From Mesodorylaimus sp. YZB2_4 (lineage: Eukaryota; Nematoda; Enoplea; Dorylaimida; Dorylaimidae): a stretch of 64,000 nt of DNA. The position numbers and the translations under genes were made by a program. Location: NCBI GenBank assembly GCA_030248295.1, contig JASANH010000264.1, positions 231,847-295,846 of the forward strand, read 5' to 3'. The notes under the pieces were generated by a model. It was not told where the DNA came from and searched no databases. It saw only the letters and a list, made by a program, of their open reading frames with translations. Below are positions 1 through 13,134 of this stretch, piece after piece; position 1 is the first letter of the stretch; each line of letters opens with the position of its first letter.

Positions 1-744
1 GATTTAGGCTTCGTTAATTTCGAATTCGGGTTGTTGTATTTGCTTTGGTCGATAATGTCGCTTTGCAAAGGCTCTAGCAGACAGGAAGGACTGAAAATAA
101 CAATGATAAGGATGGAAGTGCTTACTTGTCACGGAATAGTAGGACTTTTTGACAAACAAAATGATTCGAAAACAAGCTTATCTTGCACATTTTATTGGAC
201 AATATGTTTATGTTGAGGTTTCAATAAATCTCCCTTGTGCATTGCAGCATGCTCATCAAGCAAATATTTCGAAACATCGATCGTTGAATAATCACAACTG
301 TCGTCAGTGCCTAGATTGCTTGGGAGGGCGAACGAGAAACCTCATAAAATCAGAGCAGATATCTGACTTTTGTGGCTTCAGGGCACGATACTTACATACA
401 ATTCGTGTATTACATGTCTATTGAAGAAATTCGATCATTTTTTGGGTTGGGGCTGATCTTAACTACAAGCGTGTAGTCAAAAGTCTTCCACAGTCCAAGC
501 CTGGTTGAGCCTGGCTCATCCTGGAGCATCGATCATTGAGACTATATTCTTGACAGCGCGCATTCCGCCGCAACTGCTCTGTGTAATGGTACTAAGCGTG
601 GCTGCTTGTAACCACACTCACCACCTCAGTTCACTAACACCACAGCGAGGAGAACATCAGCTCTGACCAAGAGGACACACGTCAACAATACCTTATATAC
701 TCTCGGAACTGGGCCACTTTGCATGGAACATCTTTTTTAAAACT
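1..744. other. No gene recognised
   Basis: Non-coding sequence with only short, unconvincing reading frames in all six frames. No conserved domain, RNA gene or clear repeat was recognised before the SINE-like copy that starts near 748. Confidence 0.4.
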
Positions 745-747
745 TCT

Positions 748-1048
748 GTGGGTTTGGCCCCGCGCCGCCCTGGATCCCCTACTTCCAACCCGTTTTGCCT
801 AAAGCCAGCCAGCAGTCATGATATGATAAGCGGACCGTGAGGTGACCAGCAGCACAGCAGCGTCCCTCTGCGCGTCTTCACTAGGAGCAGCTCCACGCGA
901 GGGCATCCTGGACAGGACACCGACTCCCTCGGACGATGGCGGGTGGGCGGTGAACTCTGTCGACGTGAGAGCCGAGGCTGTCTCGTCGCTTGACTTTCGT
1001 CTCTCCACTAGGAGCACTACTAGGGTGCCGGGTGAGTCACGTATGGCC
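748..1048 (-). mobile_element. SINE family 1, reversed and diverged copy
   Basis: Reading the minus strand, this stretch matches the well-preserved SINE at 17634-18055 over most of its length. On the plus strand the shared order is: a GGCCCCG tail, CTTCCAAC.CGTTTTGCCTA, an AGCCAACCAGCAGTC-like block, TGATAAG, CGTGAGGTGACCAG, GAGG.CATCCTG and the GGTGAGTC block. The tRNA-like head is not preserved here, so it is a truncated or decayed copy. The matching is by eye; borders are approximate. Confidence 0.7.
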
Positions 1049-1827
1049 TGGCATGGAACATATCGATTATCACTTGCCGCCTCATATCACTCTTCTGGCC
1101 TTTTTGGTAGGGTCTGGAATATCAGGATTGTATAAAATTAACCTATTAGTTTTATGCATGACCCCCTCAGGATCCCTTGACCTGAGGTTAGTTTTATGCA
1201 TGAATACGAGTAGCATACTATCTGTTTTCTTTGGGAATGTACACGCGGCCTATGCGGTAACGTGGAGAGTGTGTATATTCTCAGAGAAAACAGGTTATAC
1301 AGTTACTGTTGCGCCGCATAAAGTAAATGCTGTTATATGCATGTAGTACGCATATATATATGATCATCGACTTTATGTCCCCAAAAATAAAATGTTTAGC
1401 ACTAACTTTGACGACCTCACCCCTTCGCCCCTCTCTAAGTAGCGGGTTCTTGTCAATAGGAATACGTTGGTGCAGATATCCATTACAGTAAACAGCGTCA
1501 TGCCTTAGAACTTGCAATTTACAGTACTTCTGCTTTTTGCTGGCAGAAATTTGAAAGTGCTCCGTTTATGGTCAGCTGGAATGTTCATTATTGTGTGATC
1601 GATTCTTTCGTTTCCTGTTTATTTTATGCTATCATGTGATCCGACGCAGGGATATCGGCTGCTACAGACCCTGCATTTCATTATCATTGCTATTTGTAAT
1701 TTTATAGGTCGGGTCAGAATCTTATTTTCGAACCATGGTTTATTTCATTAAAAAAGGAATATATTTATTCCATTGGCATGCAATTACCTACTTAATAACG
1801 AACTTTCGATTTTACCCCTTCTTATTC

Positions 1828-2898
1828 TCAGTAGCCGAATACAAAGTACGAGCACGCGTCCTGCACAGCGTTGCATCGCACCAGCTCGTCATTGCTCGCT
1901 GCCATCGTCGGTTGGTGAGGATGACTGAGCGCCATCAGCCATTGGCGCGCTTTGAAGGCGGTTTCGACGGGCTCTTCCAGCTCAAACAGTTTCGTGAAAG
2001 TAGGCTCGAAGTAGTCACTTTGCAATGTGGCATTAGGCGGCGGGTAATGTTCGATCACCTGAATGAAGTGAGGGATTCTGGACACGGCAATGGACGCTGC
2101 GAGGGTGCGCAGATAATTGTGAAAGGGGCTTACAAAATAGTTTATTAAATAAAGAGACGCTGAAGCGGGATGTTGTGCGGACGTTTTGGCGCCGATGTGA
2201 TGGCGCCAGGTCATTTTGGCGCCCCATACGCAAAAAGCGGTCTTTGGGGAATCTGGAAACCTGCGGCCGAGGTTAGCTTTATGAGCTCAAATATCTTTCC
2301 TCCATTTCCTCGCAACTCTGAACCGCAATTTGATCAGGCAGGAGTGACGTTGGTGAAGAATCAATTTCCATGCTCACTGTGAAGCTGACTGCTGCTTCGA
2401 CCACCGGAAACCCGAGATCTACATTCTCCGCAATTCTAACGGCGAGAAACAGTTTGGTGCGCAGGCGCGAGGTAAAAGACTTTCTGTTGCTGGTTTATGC
2501 CATCAACGCATTACATTCTCTCCTCTTTATGGAAAAAAGCAGCACGGTCACAATAGTGGATAGCATGGTAACAGATGGCCTTTTCCCTCACGCAGCAGAT
2601 AGGGGATCCCGTCTGCTGCGCACCAAACTGTTCTTCACCAGCCCTCAACATTCTTAGTGCAAAATTCATTCAAATTGTCTTTGATACGTTCTTTGATAAA
2701 AGCTTGAGCTGTGAGCCGATTCTTCAAAAGCCAAACCGCCGTTTCATGCCGATCATCAGATGTGACTGCTGGCGTATTTGGTAATCTAGCCCCTTCCGAT
2801 CGATACAAAGCTAATGGATTATTTACACACCAGCAGGAATATAAAGAGGGCGTAGGGAGCCGAACACACTTGTACACGGCCGTACTAGACGAAATCAC
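1828..2898 (-). other. Weak minus-strand coding-like fragments, unassigned
   Basis: Three open stretches on the minus strand have protein-like composition: 2635-2898 (contains DDRHETAVWLLKNRLTAQAF), about 2290-2480 (contains VRIAENVDLGFPVVEAAVSF) and 1828-2214 (contains FELEEPVETAFKARQWLMAL). They lie in different frames and are separated by stops, so they would be exons of an unrecognised gene or pieces of a decayed element. No family could be named. A 17-base inverted repeat (2448-2464 and 2616-2632) overlaps the region and favours mobile-element debris over a working gene. Confidence 0.2.
2448..2632. repeat. Inverted repeat, 17-base perfect arms
   Basis: AACAGTTTGGTGCGCAG at 2448-2464 recurs as its exact reverse complement at 2616-2632, 151 bases apart, and similarity continues imperfectly on both sides (GAGA/GAAG before, GCG/CAG after). 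The arrangement could fold as a long-stemmed hairpin or mark the ends of a small mobile element. Confidence 0.6.
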
Positions 2899-3086
2899 TT
2901 ATGTGAACTGACGACTTCGAGCCCGCACCATGTCGGGCGCCACCGACCTAGAACCAGTTAGGAGACAGACTGGTTTTGGCTAGATCTGCAGATCTTGTGC
3001 CAGAAAGGACAGAGCATGTGGAAGTAATTCGCATGCTGGAAACACATGCGCCGTGCGGACTTAGTATCCTGGGTTGCTTTATGTTT

Positions 3087-3940
3087 AAGGTTGCCGACCG
3101 TCCAGGGTTGCCGACTAATGTATAAGGGTACGGGAGAGGTCAAAGCCGTCCTATGTTGCCGACTAATGGTAGGAAGCGCGATAGGCGCGAAATTCAAACT
3201 GTATGAACTGTGCTGAAGGAATTTTTATTCGTACCTACAACGGCGTACCCACAAGTCCAGCCACATATATTCTAAATGTCGTTTTTTACTGTCAAACCCA
3301 TTTCTTCACTTCAATAAATAGATACAGTTGATACAAAATTGATGCACGCACCCCTTAGCTTTCTATGCAATATCTATAATATACATGCACGCTGAACCTA
3401 CGGCAATAAGGCACCAAAGCCATTCATGACTGAAGCTCGCATTCGAATATGCAAGAATCTGGGAATCTGCAAGAATCGCGAAGAGCGTTGATTGCAGACG
3501 ATGCAAAAATGTGTTGAGGGCTGGGTGAAGCTGCCAGCCCTTTGTATGGTTGTTCGTCCTCGGACCCAGCCTGCCCACCCACCAAGGGGGGGGGGGGGCA
3601 CGGTACAAATAAAAATGATTAGCCTCAATTCAACTTTTGCAAACAAGCATGTTAAGATTTCCGTGAATTGTGTTCATCTTTCGATAACACTTTCCGCAAC
3701 AGATTCTGGAAAATTTCCAAAAGAAAAGCAACCCGGAGCCTTTGTAACATCCAATGTGGTACAGTGCGCACAGTTTCTGATAAACTTTCAGAGCAGAAAA
3801 TGTATTTGCGCATCATATTTTGCATACTGTAGATGACCATTAGTCAGCAACCTAGGGCGGGTTTGACCTCTCTCGAATCCTTAAACATTAGTCGGCCGGC
3901 AACCCTGGACGATCGGCAAGGCTGGACAGTCGGCAACCTT
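3087..3940. mobile_element. Probable MITE bounded by inverted repeats
   Basis: The left arm (3087-3120) ends with GTTGCCGACTAATG. The right arm (3886-3940) begins with CATTAGTCGG and repeats the units CGGCAACCCTGGAC and CGGCAACCTTGGAC. The two are reverse complements apart from small insertions. The left unit is also partly duplicated at 3148-3168. A third copy of the right end, extending to AGAACATATT, lies at 26415-26468. No transposase is encoded between the arms, so if mobile it is non-autonomous. A run of 13 G lies inside at 3586-3598. Confidence 0.6.
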
Positions 3941-6900
3941 GGACATACGGCAACCTAGAACATATTCGGACAGGCGGAGAAGGAACCACTTGCACGGAGA
4001 GGTGCGGGTTACATAACCAATTGCACGCTAGGAAGAGAATGACAGACGACAATGAAAGGAAGAGGCCTGCTTGATATCGGTTGCAAAGGAAACTACAGAG
4101 TAGATGCCTAACATGCAAGTAGTGGAACTGAGAATGCTTAAGTTGACGCTAGTAGCCTATTCAGCCAGCTATGTGGTGGCGGCAGAACCAACGTAAATTC
4201 GTTGCATGAACACCATCACAAGAACCACATTGCTTTGGACCATGTTATCAGCGCCATAATAGTGCAAGAAATCCTTTCCCGGTTTTTCTAGTCCAGTGCT
4301 GCGTGTTACTTTGTGTGGCCTCTCAAAATGAGTTGTATGCTGCAAAATCGGTTGTAGTCTCAAAGATGTGCCTACGCATGCTTAACTTTTACGTTCAAAA
4401 TTTTAGTGAACAAAATTTAAATTTGGAATTAATTGCAAAGAAGAGGTTTGCTAATTTATGAATTTCCGTCTTTTTAAAATTGAGACTTTGCCTAAACGTG
4501 TTGGATTTTGACACTGTACTTAGGCCTAGCACTGTCGCATGGTTATATCTACAAGTGTCGTACTACAAATACAGTCTAATATTGCGTCTGACTTACGCGG
4601 AAAGAGCGAACGAATTCGTGATTGGGAGGTTGCACTTTAGTCTTGAGCCCTTTAATGTCGTGCTTCCCGAATGATTTAAATCTGCGATGCTTTTTTGAGA
4701 AAATTTGGCATGCGAAATTAAAAAATTGAATGATAGAAGAGTAATTATGTGATCGAAATTCATATTTCTTGCCCCAAAATTTAAAGTTTGATTAAAAGAA
4801 TTTGGATATAAAGTTAAAACATTTTCAGTTTCGAGCTTATCAGCCGATGATTGCATAATCAGTCGTAGGTTCTGGCCGATACCGATGATTGCCTCCTCGT
4901 TACACCTGGGGCTCGCCCATGGTCTTCAAAAGTAAAACGAAGAATGTGCTTAGAATCTCCTCTAATTAAAAAAAGGATCTCTGCTCCCAATGTTTTAAAG
5001 CCTCCGCCTTTGAATTGGTTTAATGAAGCTGGTGGGAACCCTGTCAAGTTCATCTTCTGCCATTGGTCGCCCCGCTGAAATGATGCTGTAAATGTGTATA
5101 GAGGTATGCACATATAGCCCTGGTTTTAGTGGTATGGCACCAGACTTTTTCGATTTTTGTTCGAACTATCGCGAGTTTCGACGCCACGAAAAGTAAACCG
5201 CAGGCTGTAGTTTCCGTGATCAGGAGCTCAGCATTAGCCAAAGTGAGTATTTTTGTTTTTTGATCCAACATTTCGCTTTAAAATGCGCTGCCCTCCCGGA
5301 GGCCAGTCGAAACAATCTCTTCGAATGCTATATATTTCAAAAGACACCTTTCTGGCAGGTACTTGTTTTTGTACTCGCATGCATAAAGTTACAGAAAATT
5401 CAGTCGCATACTGCGGTGCACAAAAAATTCTCAACTCCTAATCAGTCATAAATAATAATATTAAATTAACAATCCAATCTGGTGGTGAACTAACAGAAAG
5501 AAGCCTAGAAAAAAATGAGAAATTCATGCAAAACCCCGAAGTAGGAGTGACAGGGCTTCAAAACAAAACCGTCTATTTAGCGAAACCGTTCTGGTTTCGC
5601 TAAATTAATGGACATGCCACAATAATTTACGAGTATTTGAATTGGTTGTTTAAAAAATTCTGACACCGGCTAACGTTATTTTACAGTCTTGATCTCTTTG
5701 CAAAGGCTTGCAAGGCATGAATGAAACAATGCAGCTTTAAGGCTGGACCCAGTTTCAGCCCCAAGTTTTTCAATATATCTTGGCGATTCAGCGACAACAG
5801 TGCGATGCCATCGATTTCCTGAAAGTATATTTTACAGGTCTTGCATCACTTGGAGTGGCGAAGGGTGGGTGAGGCGAAGACGCTGTATGTCCATGCGGCT
5901 TACAGTAGTGTCTAGATTTTGGAGGGTCTAGATCAAGATCAGGCGTCTTTTACACACTGGAGCATCTGCTATACTGCATTTACTTTCGGGTTTATGCTGC
6001 TTCTCTGACGAAATCATCATATTTTTCCTAGTTTCGCGCTCTTTTTCGCTGAAGCTTTCACTCGATGGTGAAGAGCTGCTGCAAACGCGCTTCTGGCCCT
6101 GTAACAACAACAACGACAAGGGTTATCATACAAAGAAGTGAAAGTCGGATCTGGAACACGCAAAAGAATTTTCACAGCTGTCACGAAAAACTGACAAAAA
6201 GGTATTAGCTATATATTATGACTATTAGCTATCTGGAACAAACTCCTACCACAAGCATATAGTTTCCCTCATGTGCTGTCGGCTGACTGAAGTATTTTCT
6301 TTGCACACTTACCTTTGCCAAATTAGGAAATCGAGCTGAGACATATAATTTCCTTTAGCGATTGCATTCTGAGGCAGCTTAAGTGTACAGCCAAAAGGGA
6401 GGTCGTGCAAACTTTTGGGGATTCCCTGCTGTATTTCCATGCAATCATAAAATAGCTCATTCAACGAAAATAATGCGCTCTGATGCATTTCGGGCATGGC
6501 CCCAAGGACTGTTTAAGACATGGTCGTTGCTACTGTGTGGAGAGAACCTAAATTCGCCAGCCCAGACACATCTGGCGTTGGCAACAAGATCCACATTCAC
6601 TGGCTCGTAAAGGGTGATCCGTGCTGACTTTGGTTTTTCCTACGCCATCGACAGTCAAACTGTTTGCCAGCGTGGGCATCTTAGGACCAGACGCATTCGA
6701 CACCAGGCTAGTGCATCCTTGCACAAAGCATTCGAGAGCTCCATTATCGGACTATCATTCAACTAACAATAAGGCTAAAATAGATGCACAGCTTACACGA
6801 GTTCCACGAGAAAGCGAAGATTCCTCCTAAGAGGGCCTGTATGTAATATGTCATTGCATTACCATACAGTAGGTACCGCACGTCTCGCTTTCGCGCAATG

Positions 6901-8432
6901 TGCACTCGGTTGTAAAGTACAGTAGTGCCCAGTCTACAGGGCACAACGTGGTCCAAAAGTCGTCTCCTACTTCAACTTGTTGTAAAAAACCATCCGGCTC
7001 TACAGGTTTGGTGGTTTTAATCAATAAAATCATGTATCAGAGTGTTTTCATCCACGTACTGGCCCAGGTGCATTTTCCGCAACTCGAACTTAAACCCCCC
7101 GAAAGTTGAGGTTATTCCTTCCTCTGTGACGTTGGCCAGATAGGGAGACCAGTTTGCAGCTGCAGCACGAATAGGTCGTCACATCGCAGCCAGGGGGATT
7201 CAGGTACAGGCCGGCAGGCGAGGGAAAAGAACCTAAATTCGCCAGCCCAGACACATCTGGCGATGGCAACAGAGTGACAGGCATGGGCAACAAGACTCGC
7301 ATTTGTGCGGTCAAGAGAATCGTGAACGAGCAGTCAATCGGAGCACCGGAGCCCGGGCCACAGCTCGTTCAATACAGACAGCAGGGTCAGTGTAAAGTGC
7401 GAGAAATCCATTAATCACCAGGGAAGTGTAAAGTGTATAAAATGCAGTGGTCTCCGTCAAAGAAATCATCGATATTCTCGACAACCACGCATCGAATTTG
7501 AATAGCGATAGGCTCAAATAAAAGAGCGTCAAAAGTTGCACAGGTCGCTGCAGTTTCTGTTGAAAAACCCGGCAACATTGCAGGAACAACAATGGAAGTA
7601 TTTTATTTTCTAATTGACTTTACTCCTCAATGATTAGGAAATTTCAGCAGAAGTTTATTTGTTCTGCAGTGAGTATGAGGTTTTTTGGATGCGCATTTCA
7701 AATTTTATTACGATCGGTTGCGTAATAGTGGAATTGAATCAGTGAATACTGTTATGCTCTACGCGTCAGCAAAGTCGAGTTCACTCCATTGAAAATGTGC
7801 CATTCTCGGGAGTACACGTACAAATGAGTTGTGCATGGGGTTTCTTTGGGTAAAAAATGGTTAGTGTTATTCCCCATGGGAAGAAATGCGTGAATGCAAC
7901 ATCAACGGTGGCAAATTTCAAATTTCCCGCCACTCCCACAGCGATGAGGCGACTTTACACTGCGAGGAATCAGAGCTCGTTCGAATTATTGGACAATCTT
8001 ATCAGATCTCAATGTGCATGTGCTTGAATGATGGAGCGAGAAAAGTATTTGACCCGTAAGCGAAATTTGACTAAACTGCCCGGATGCAAAAGGAGACATG
8101 AAATTGCTTAGGCTTTTTGAAATTGGTCTCCCTGGCAAAAATGTGCTTTGCATGGAGTTTAATTATAAAGGAAACTCTGTGAAAATTGTACTATTCTTCA
8201 TCTTGTTCTGTAAAATTAAAATAGCGTACTTGCTGAGCATATTGAAAATCTAGCGCGGGCAGTTTTTGTCATAGGCTGCCAGTGACTTGCGCACAGTCGT
8301 GTGCGCCTGCTGGACGATTTACAGTAGAGAATTAAAAATCGAAAACTTCTCTATTCGAAGCTCGACACATTTTTGATTTGGGATCAAGTTTGGTCTTTCT
8401 GCGTTTCTAAAAAAAATACTTTTATCGTAAAA
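3941..8432. other. Gene-poor stretch before AP-3 mu
   Basis: No convincing gene. The stretch is AT-rich with only short open frames. It holds the 43-base direct repeat at 6544 and 7229, and two copies of GTGTAAAGTG at 7390 and 7427. Confidence 0.4.
6544..7271. repeat. 43-base direct repeat, two copies
   Basis: Positions 6544-6586 and 7229-7271 both read GAACCTAAATTCGCCAGCCC followed by AGACACATCTGGCG and TGGCAACA, differing at one base. Weaker similarity continues downstream (ACAAGA, then CATT), interrupted by a short insertion in the second copy. The length and near identity suggest a recent duplication or two fragments of one dispersed element. Nothing coding was recognised in the 640 bases between. 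Confidence 0.8.
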
Positions 8433-11400
8433 ATGATCAATTCGCTATTCATTATAAACGCATCGGGGTGAGAAGATTTTTTCCGCGATCTTTTCGCCGA
8501 TTTTTTGGACAAATGCAAAACACTTTTCTTCAGGGATATTTTGTTGGAGAAACATTGGAAATCAGTTATTCATCGTTCGATTTGTGACTATTTCTTCGAA
8601 GCACAGAAACGAGTAAAATTTCAATCATTGAAATCAATCTTAAATTTAAAAATTTTAAAAATTTTGGTTTCAGGCTTCGACACCCGACGATGTCCCGCCG
8701 ATTATTTCCACCCCCCATCATTATTTGATAAGTATTTATCGAAATCAAATGTATTTCGTTTCCGTTGTGACCCTTGAAGGTAAAATTTTTTTCCTAGAAC
8801 AGACAAAAACATGAATTTCTTTCCAAACCAACTACGTGCAACCTACATTTTTAAGATTTGTCTTGTTTTAGTCCCACCTTTGCTTGTAATTGAATTTTTA
8901 CATCGCGTTGTGGACACGTTAAAAGATTATTTCGACGAATGCACGGATGCCGCGATCAAAGAACATTACGTGATTGTCTATGAGGTTGCTGTTTGTGCAC
9001 ATTTTCAAAAAATAGTTTGCTGAAGTGTTTTATTTTTCTAGCTTTTGGACGAAATGTTAGACAATGGATTCCCATTGGCCACGGAATCGAATATTTTACA
9101 AGAATTGATCAAGCCGCCGAATCTTTTGAGAACTATCGCCAACACGATGACTGGGAAAACCAAGTAAGTGGGTGAACTTCTCAGATCTCTGGGCGTCGTG
9201 GCTGCGTTAGTGTCTAGCAAGGCAACTCCGTGTGGTTTGTCTTTGACCTTGCTATCAGATGCTTATCGATCGGCATGAATGGAATAGTAGAAGGCATTTG
9301 AAAAAGATTCAGTGCCACGGGCTATGCTTTGGTCAACGGCGACCTGCAGGTAGAATTGACTATGATGGCCGCCTGGGAGTAAGGAGTTATAGTGTGAACT
9401 GACGAGGCTTTCAGGCATAAGCGCATCGAGCATGAGGATGAGCCTAGTGAAAGCGATGAGTCATGTCATTGTGGGGGGGAGACTCTGCTTACCAGTAATT
9501 CGATGAATTCATGGCAAAATACAGTAGCAAGCAGTTTGCAGCAAGAGAGGAATTTGAACAGTAGTGCTGACTGCCAAACTTTCGTTTGGTAGTCGGACGC
9601 ATCGCTGATAACCGTCTCGGCGATGTTACGGTCAAAGGTTGTGTTATAGTTTGCTTGGCAGAGCTGGAAACTGCTTGGCCCTGAGTTCAACTCTGGCGGT
9701 CTGAGAACATGGTGAAGTTCTCTCTGCGCCTTGCACACATGGCGGTGGGTGACTCACCCTTCATCCCTCAGGGGTCAATAAACGAGAGATTTCATGGGAC
9801 GGGGGCTCTCAAGTTCAGGTCTTCAGGAAAATTCAGAAGGGTGGTGCAGGCAGTTTTCGTACTGCAATATGTCAGTCAAGTCGGATTATTGGCCAGGAAA
9901 CCCGCCGTGAGGTGGGAACAGACAAGTCGCAATCATGCGTTATGTGGCTAGTCGTCTAAAAAGACGTGAAGGGCCTGCCGCACAATGTTCACCTCTAACA
10001 GGCAACGCAAGTATCTGAAGATGACATTTCTCAACCGATAAGTCGGTCAGAGCTGGGCTCCTACTTTGAAGATCATTGGTTGCAAAAAACGAATTCAACT
10101 CGCAGTTTCCTTATCTCTTGTTTGTGACCTGTGAGAATGGCAAAAATTCATTACTTTTAAAAAATTTTTAAACTTGTTTTTACGCAAATCACATCCGCAT
10201 CTGGATTTCACCCGTACAGGAATCCTGTAGCAGCCTGGAATGTCATGGCTATCTTAAGAAAATCAGTAAAATGAACGACTTATTTCAGTCTGAGCGAGAC
10301 TCTTCCAACTGGTCAATTATCCAACATTCCATGGCGACGTAGCGGAGTCAAATATACGACAAACGAGGCATATTTCGATGTGATTGAAGAAATCGATGCC
10401 ATTATCGATAAATCTGGAAGCACTGTCTCAGCTGAGATTACCGGATATGTAAGTACTTGATCGAAATAGAGAATCACACAGTGGAGGGCTCATCGTGATG
10501 TGCTTTTTTGCCCCACTTTCACATGCAGTAACATTGTAAAACTGAGTTTCGCTTCGCAGCTCAGCACTTGTATAAATGACCTCATTTGGATGAAACAATT
10601 TTTAAAATATAATTCCCCTAAAGTAGACAAAAAATGATGGAATGTTTGGGTGTCGAACTCTTGCATGGATCGTTTCAGGTGGATTGTTGTATCAAATTGA
10701 CGGGCATGCCCGATTTGACTTTGACATTTATGAATCCACGATTACTGGATGACGTGAGTTTCCATCCGTGCGTTCGTTTCAAAAGATGGGAGGTAAGATT
10801 TTTTCGCGTTTCTTGTGTTTGTTCTATTTGAAAAAAGAACTGAATTTTGGTTTCAGAACGAACGTGTTTTGTCATTTGTTCCACCCGATGGCAATTTTCG
10901 TCTGATGACATACCACATCGGGGCGCAAAGTCTGGTGGCCATTCCCATTTATGTCAAACATTCGATTACATTCCGCGAAGGCCAGGGCGGCCGACTGGAC
11001 GTCACTGTCGGCCCCAAGCAGAGTATGGGAAAAATCGTAAGTAGTTTCTTTCGGGGTGCCGAGGAAGTCTGTGTGTGTGGGCGACGTCTGGGCCAGACGA
11101 TGGGTGTGACGAAAACTTCTCCGCCTTTTTTATTTTCCTTCTTTTAACGAAGACATTATTTATGAAAAGCTGTGATAATTTAAAAATCCTTGAAAACCCC
11201 TTTTATCTTTGGAGGTTAAAGCACAAAATACACTTTTATATTAGGCTTATTAGAGGTATCTTTCTCATAAGGCCCTGGGAGATGAAGGGCGCGGAGTAGC
11301 CATATGCGCCAGGGTTTTTGAGAACTTTTAGCTGGCCAAGCCGGGGGGGGGGCGTGCAGCAGGAATTGAGTGCTGGTCTGGCCAGTTAGTGCTTGAAGTA

Positions 11401-12535
11401 GCCGAAAGGTAGCCGGTTTCTGTAGCCGAAAGGCCGCAGGACAAGGGTTGCCAAGAGAAGTTGTCAACAGAACTACGTAGTCCGTTCATTCCCCTTACAC
11501 TAGTGCACCTTTTACGCCAATCGATGATGATGGCAGATGACTTGTCTCTTATAAACGGAAGGCTGTTTTCTTAAATGCAGTGAAAGTATATTTTTTAAAA
11601 AAAATTCAAATTTAAAAACGGCGGGAAAAATGTGCATATATCCGTTTCCAAGGATTCTGGCGGTTATTAAGGGTCCAGTTGATTTTCATTTGTTTCTAAT
11701 TTGTTTCAGCTGGAAGACGTGGCCGTTGAAATTCAGATGCCGCGTATTGTTCTTAATTGTAATCTGATGCCATCGCAAGGACGATATACGTTCGATCCGG
11801 TCACAAAAATCCTATTATGGGATGTCGGAAAGATCGAAATGGGCAAACCACCTAATATTAGGGGAACGGTAAGATTTTGTTATTTTTGAAAAAAGCACCA
11901 GTTTTTGCTGGTGGGGCCAGGTGTCCTCGCTGGGCAGGCATGACAGGCTTTACGCATATGATGCGTAAGTGAGACCTATCGTAGGTGACTGACGCACTTG
12001 ACATGGCAGTTTTCATGTAAGGGCATTTTGTGCCAGCACAGCATCCCATAACGATAGGGGCGAGAAGGGGACATCGGAGGATTTCTCGTTAGCTTCTCGA
12101 CGGAAGAGGGTCGTCCCGCTGAGTTGGGTGGAGATGCAATAAGAGTGGGATGTTTATTCTCCAATGTATGAGCATTAGCGTTCGTCCAGGCTGGCCTTTC
12201 CGAACCCGATCCAGATGAAAAACGGGTCAGATTTCGGGATTGAATGTTGTGGAGATAAAATGCTTTGCTGCTTTGTATGTTGGTCCAGTGACCACCGCCG
12301 GTTATTGTGGCTCATCTATTTTCAGATGACGACACAAAATAGTGCAGGCTCGGGCACCAGCTCATCGTCGAGCAGTGTGGACAGCAATCCAACCATAAAC
12401 GTTCGCTTCCACATCAATCAGTTGGTTCTGTCCGGACTGAAGGTCAGCCGACTGGACATGTATGGCGAGAAGTATAAACCATTCAAAGGGGTCAAATATT
12501 TATCGAAGGCTGGAAGATTTCAAGTTCGTACCTAG
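8433..12535 (+). CDS. AP-3 adaptor complex subunit mu
   Basis: Ten-exon gene for the medium chain of adaptor complex AP-3, which selects tyrosine-motif cargo for transport from endosomes or Golgi to lysosome-related organelles. Exons: 8433-8467, 8534-8612, 8674-8779, 8872-8984, 9042-9163, 10289-10448, 10679-10792, 10857-11036, 11710-11868, 12326-12535; all have GT..AG borders and phases agree, giving 425 residues (animal relatives are about 420). The N-terminal longin-like domain starts MINSLFIINASGDILLEKHW and includes PPIISTPHHYLISIYR. The C-terminal mu-homology domain follows IPWRRSGVKYTTNEAYFDV and holds MPDLTLTFMNPRLLDDVSFH and GPKQSMGK, ending GVKYLSKAGRFQVRT. The ATG at 8433 gives the N terminus expected for the family. 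Introns range from 57 to about 1125 bases. No polyadenylation signal was noted. Function is known for the family; the protein appears intact. Confidence 0.96.
9164..10288 (+). other. Largest intron of AP-3 mu, with SINE-like remnant
   Basis: Intron between exons 5 and 6 (GTAAGTG donor, TTTCAG acceptor). Around 9680-9780 it contains GAGTTCAACTC, close to a pol III box B, followed by CCTTGCACAC.TGGC and GGTGACTCACCC. That order matches SINE family 1, so a decayed related element is likely. No other gene was recognised in it. Confidence 0.55.
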
Positions 12536-12846
12536 GCTAATCGTGTAGGAAAAGGGAGGCTGGTGTTCCGTGTTGTGTGTGCGATTGTATTGTGTCATGT
12601 ATGTGGAGCTACTTTTAGGAATTTGGTTTATTTATATCTTTTGGTATTTGCTTTGGGGTGAAAAGGAAATTGTGGCTCAGGTTCGAGGATGTTTTCAATC
12701 CGCATCCTTGTTTATTGAATAGCTGGCCCGATTACACGTGATGCTACAACCAAAAAGAAGTAATCGTTGGCAGTTTGCCCTCATTTCCCTGTATTTGTAT
12801 TTGTCAAACCTCACCTAGCCCCACATAATTTGCAAAATTTGCTTGA
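12536..12846. other. Short intergenic gap
   Basis: 3' flank of the AP-3 mu gene. It holds no recognisable gene or RNA and no canonical AATAAA close to the stop codon. Confidence 0.4.
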
Positions 12847-13134
12847 TTATAGAAACTCCTTGCTAGAAATCGTTGAAACTGCTGCATATTGTGTGTAAGC
12901 AACGATTATGCTAAAAACCAACCCAAAACAAGTGAATTTGATCAATTCAGAATTTTCTCCTCTTTGGCTGATAACATACTGGCATAGAACAGCGGCGGGC
13001 TTACTGTTAGTTGCGGGGGGCGGATGCTCTCGCTGCAAGCCACGCAACTTTTTCCTGACCAGAGCGCAGAATGGCGTAATTGAATCGAACACTGCCTGGT
13101 TGGCCCTGTTGATCAGTTGACTCGACTCGTACAC
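12847..13134 (-). pseudogene. Stray copy of lectin terminal exon with membrane tail
   Basis: This minus-strand open frame ends in KPAAVLCQYVISQR, a short linker, a hydrophobic segment (FTCFGLVFSIIVAYTQYAAV) and a stop. The terminal exon of the three-domain lectin gene at 14931-15242 has the matching order FDSIPKPVAVLCQQVIEQR, linker, FLCVIISAIVVMTQ, stop, and the DNA is alignable around AAGCC.G..GCTGT.CT.TGCCA. This copy also keeps FDSI but has about 22 extra residues before KPAAV. The conserved tryptophan part of the exon (VWDDGTK) is missing, so it is either an alternative last exon or, more likely, a relic of a tandem gene duplication. Confidence 0.5.
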
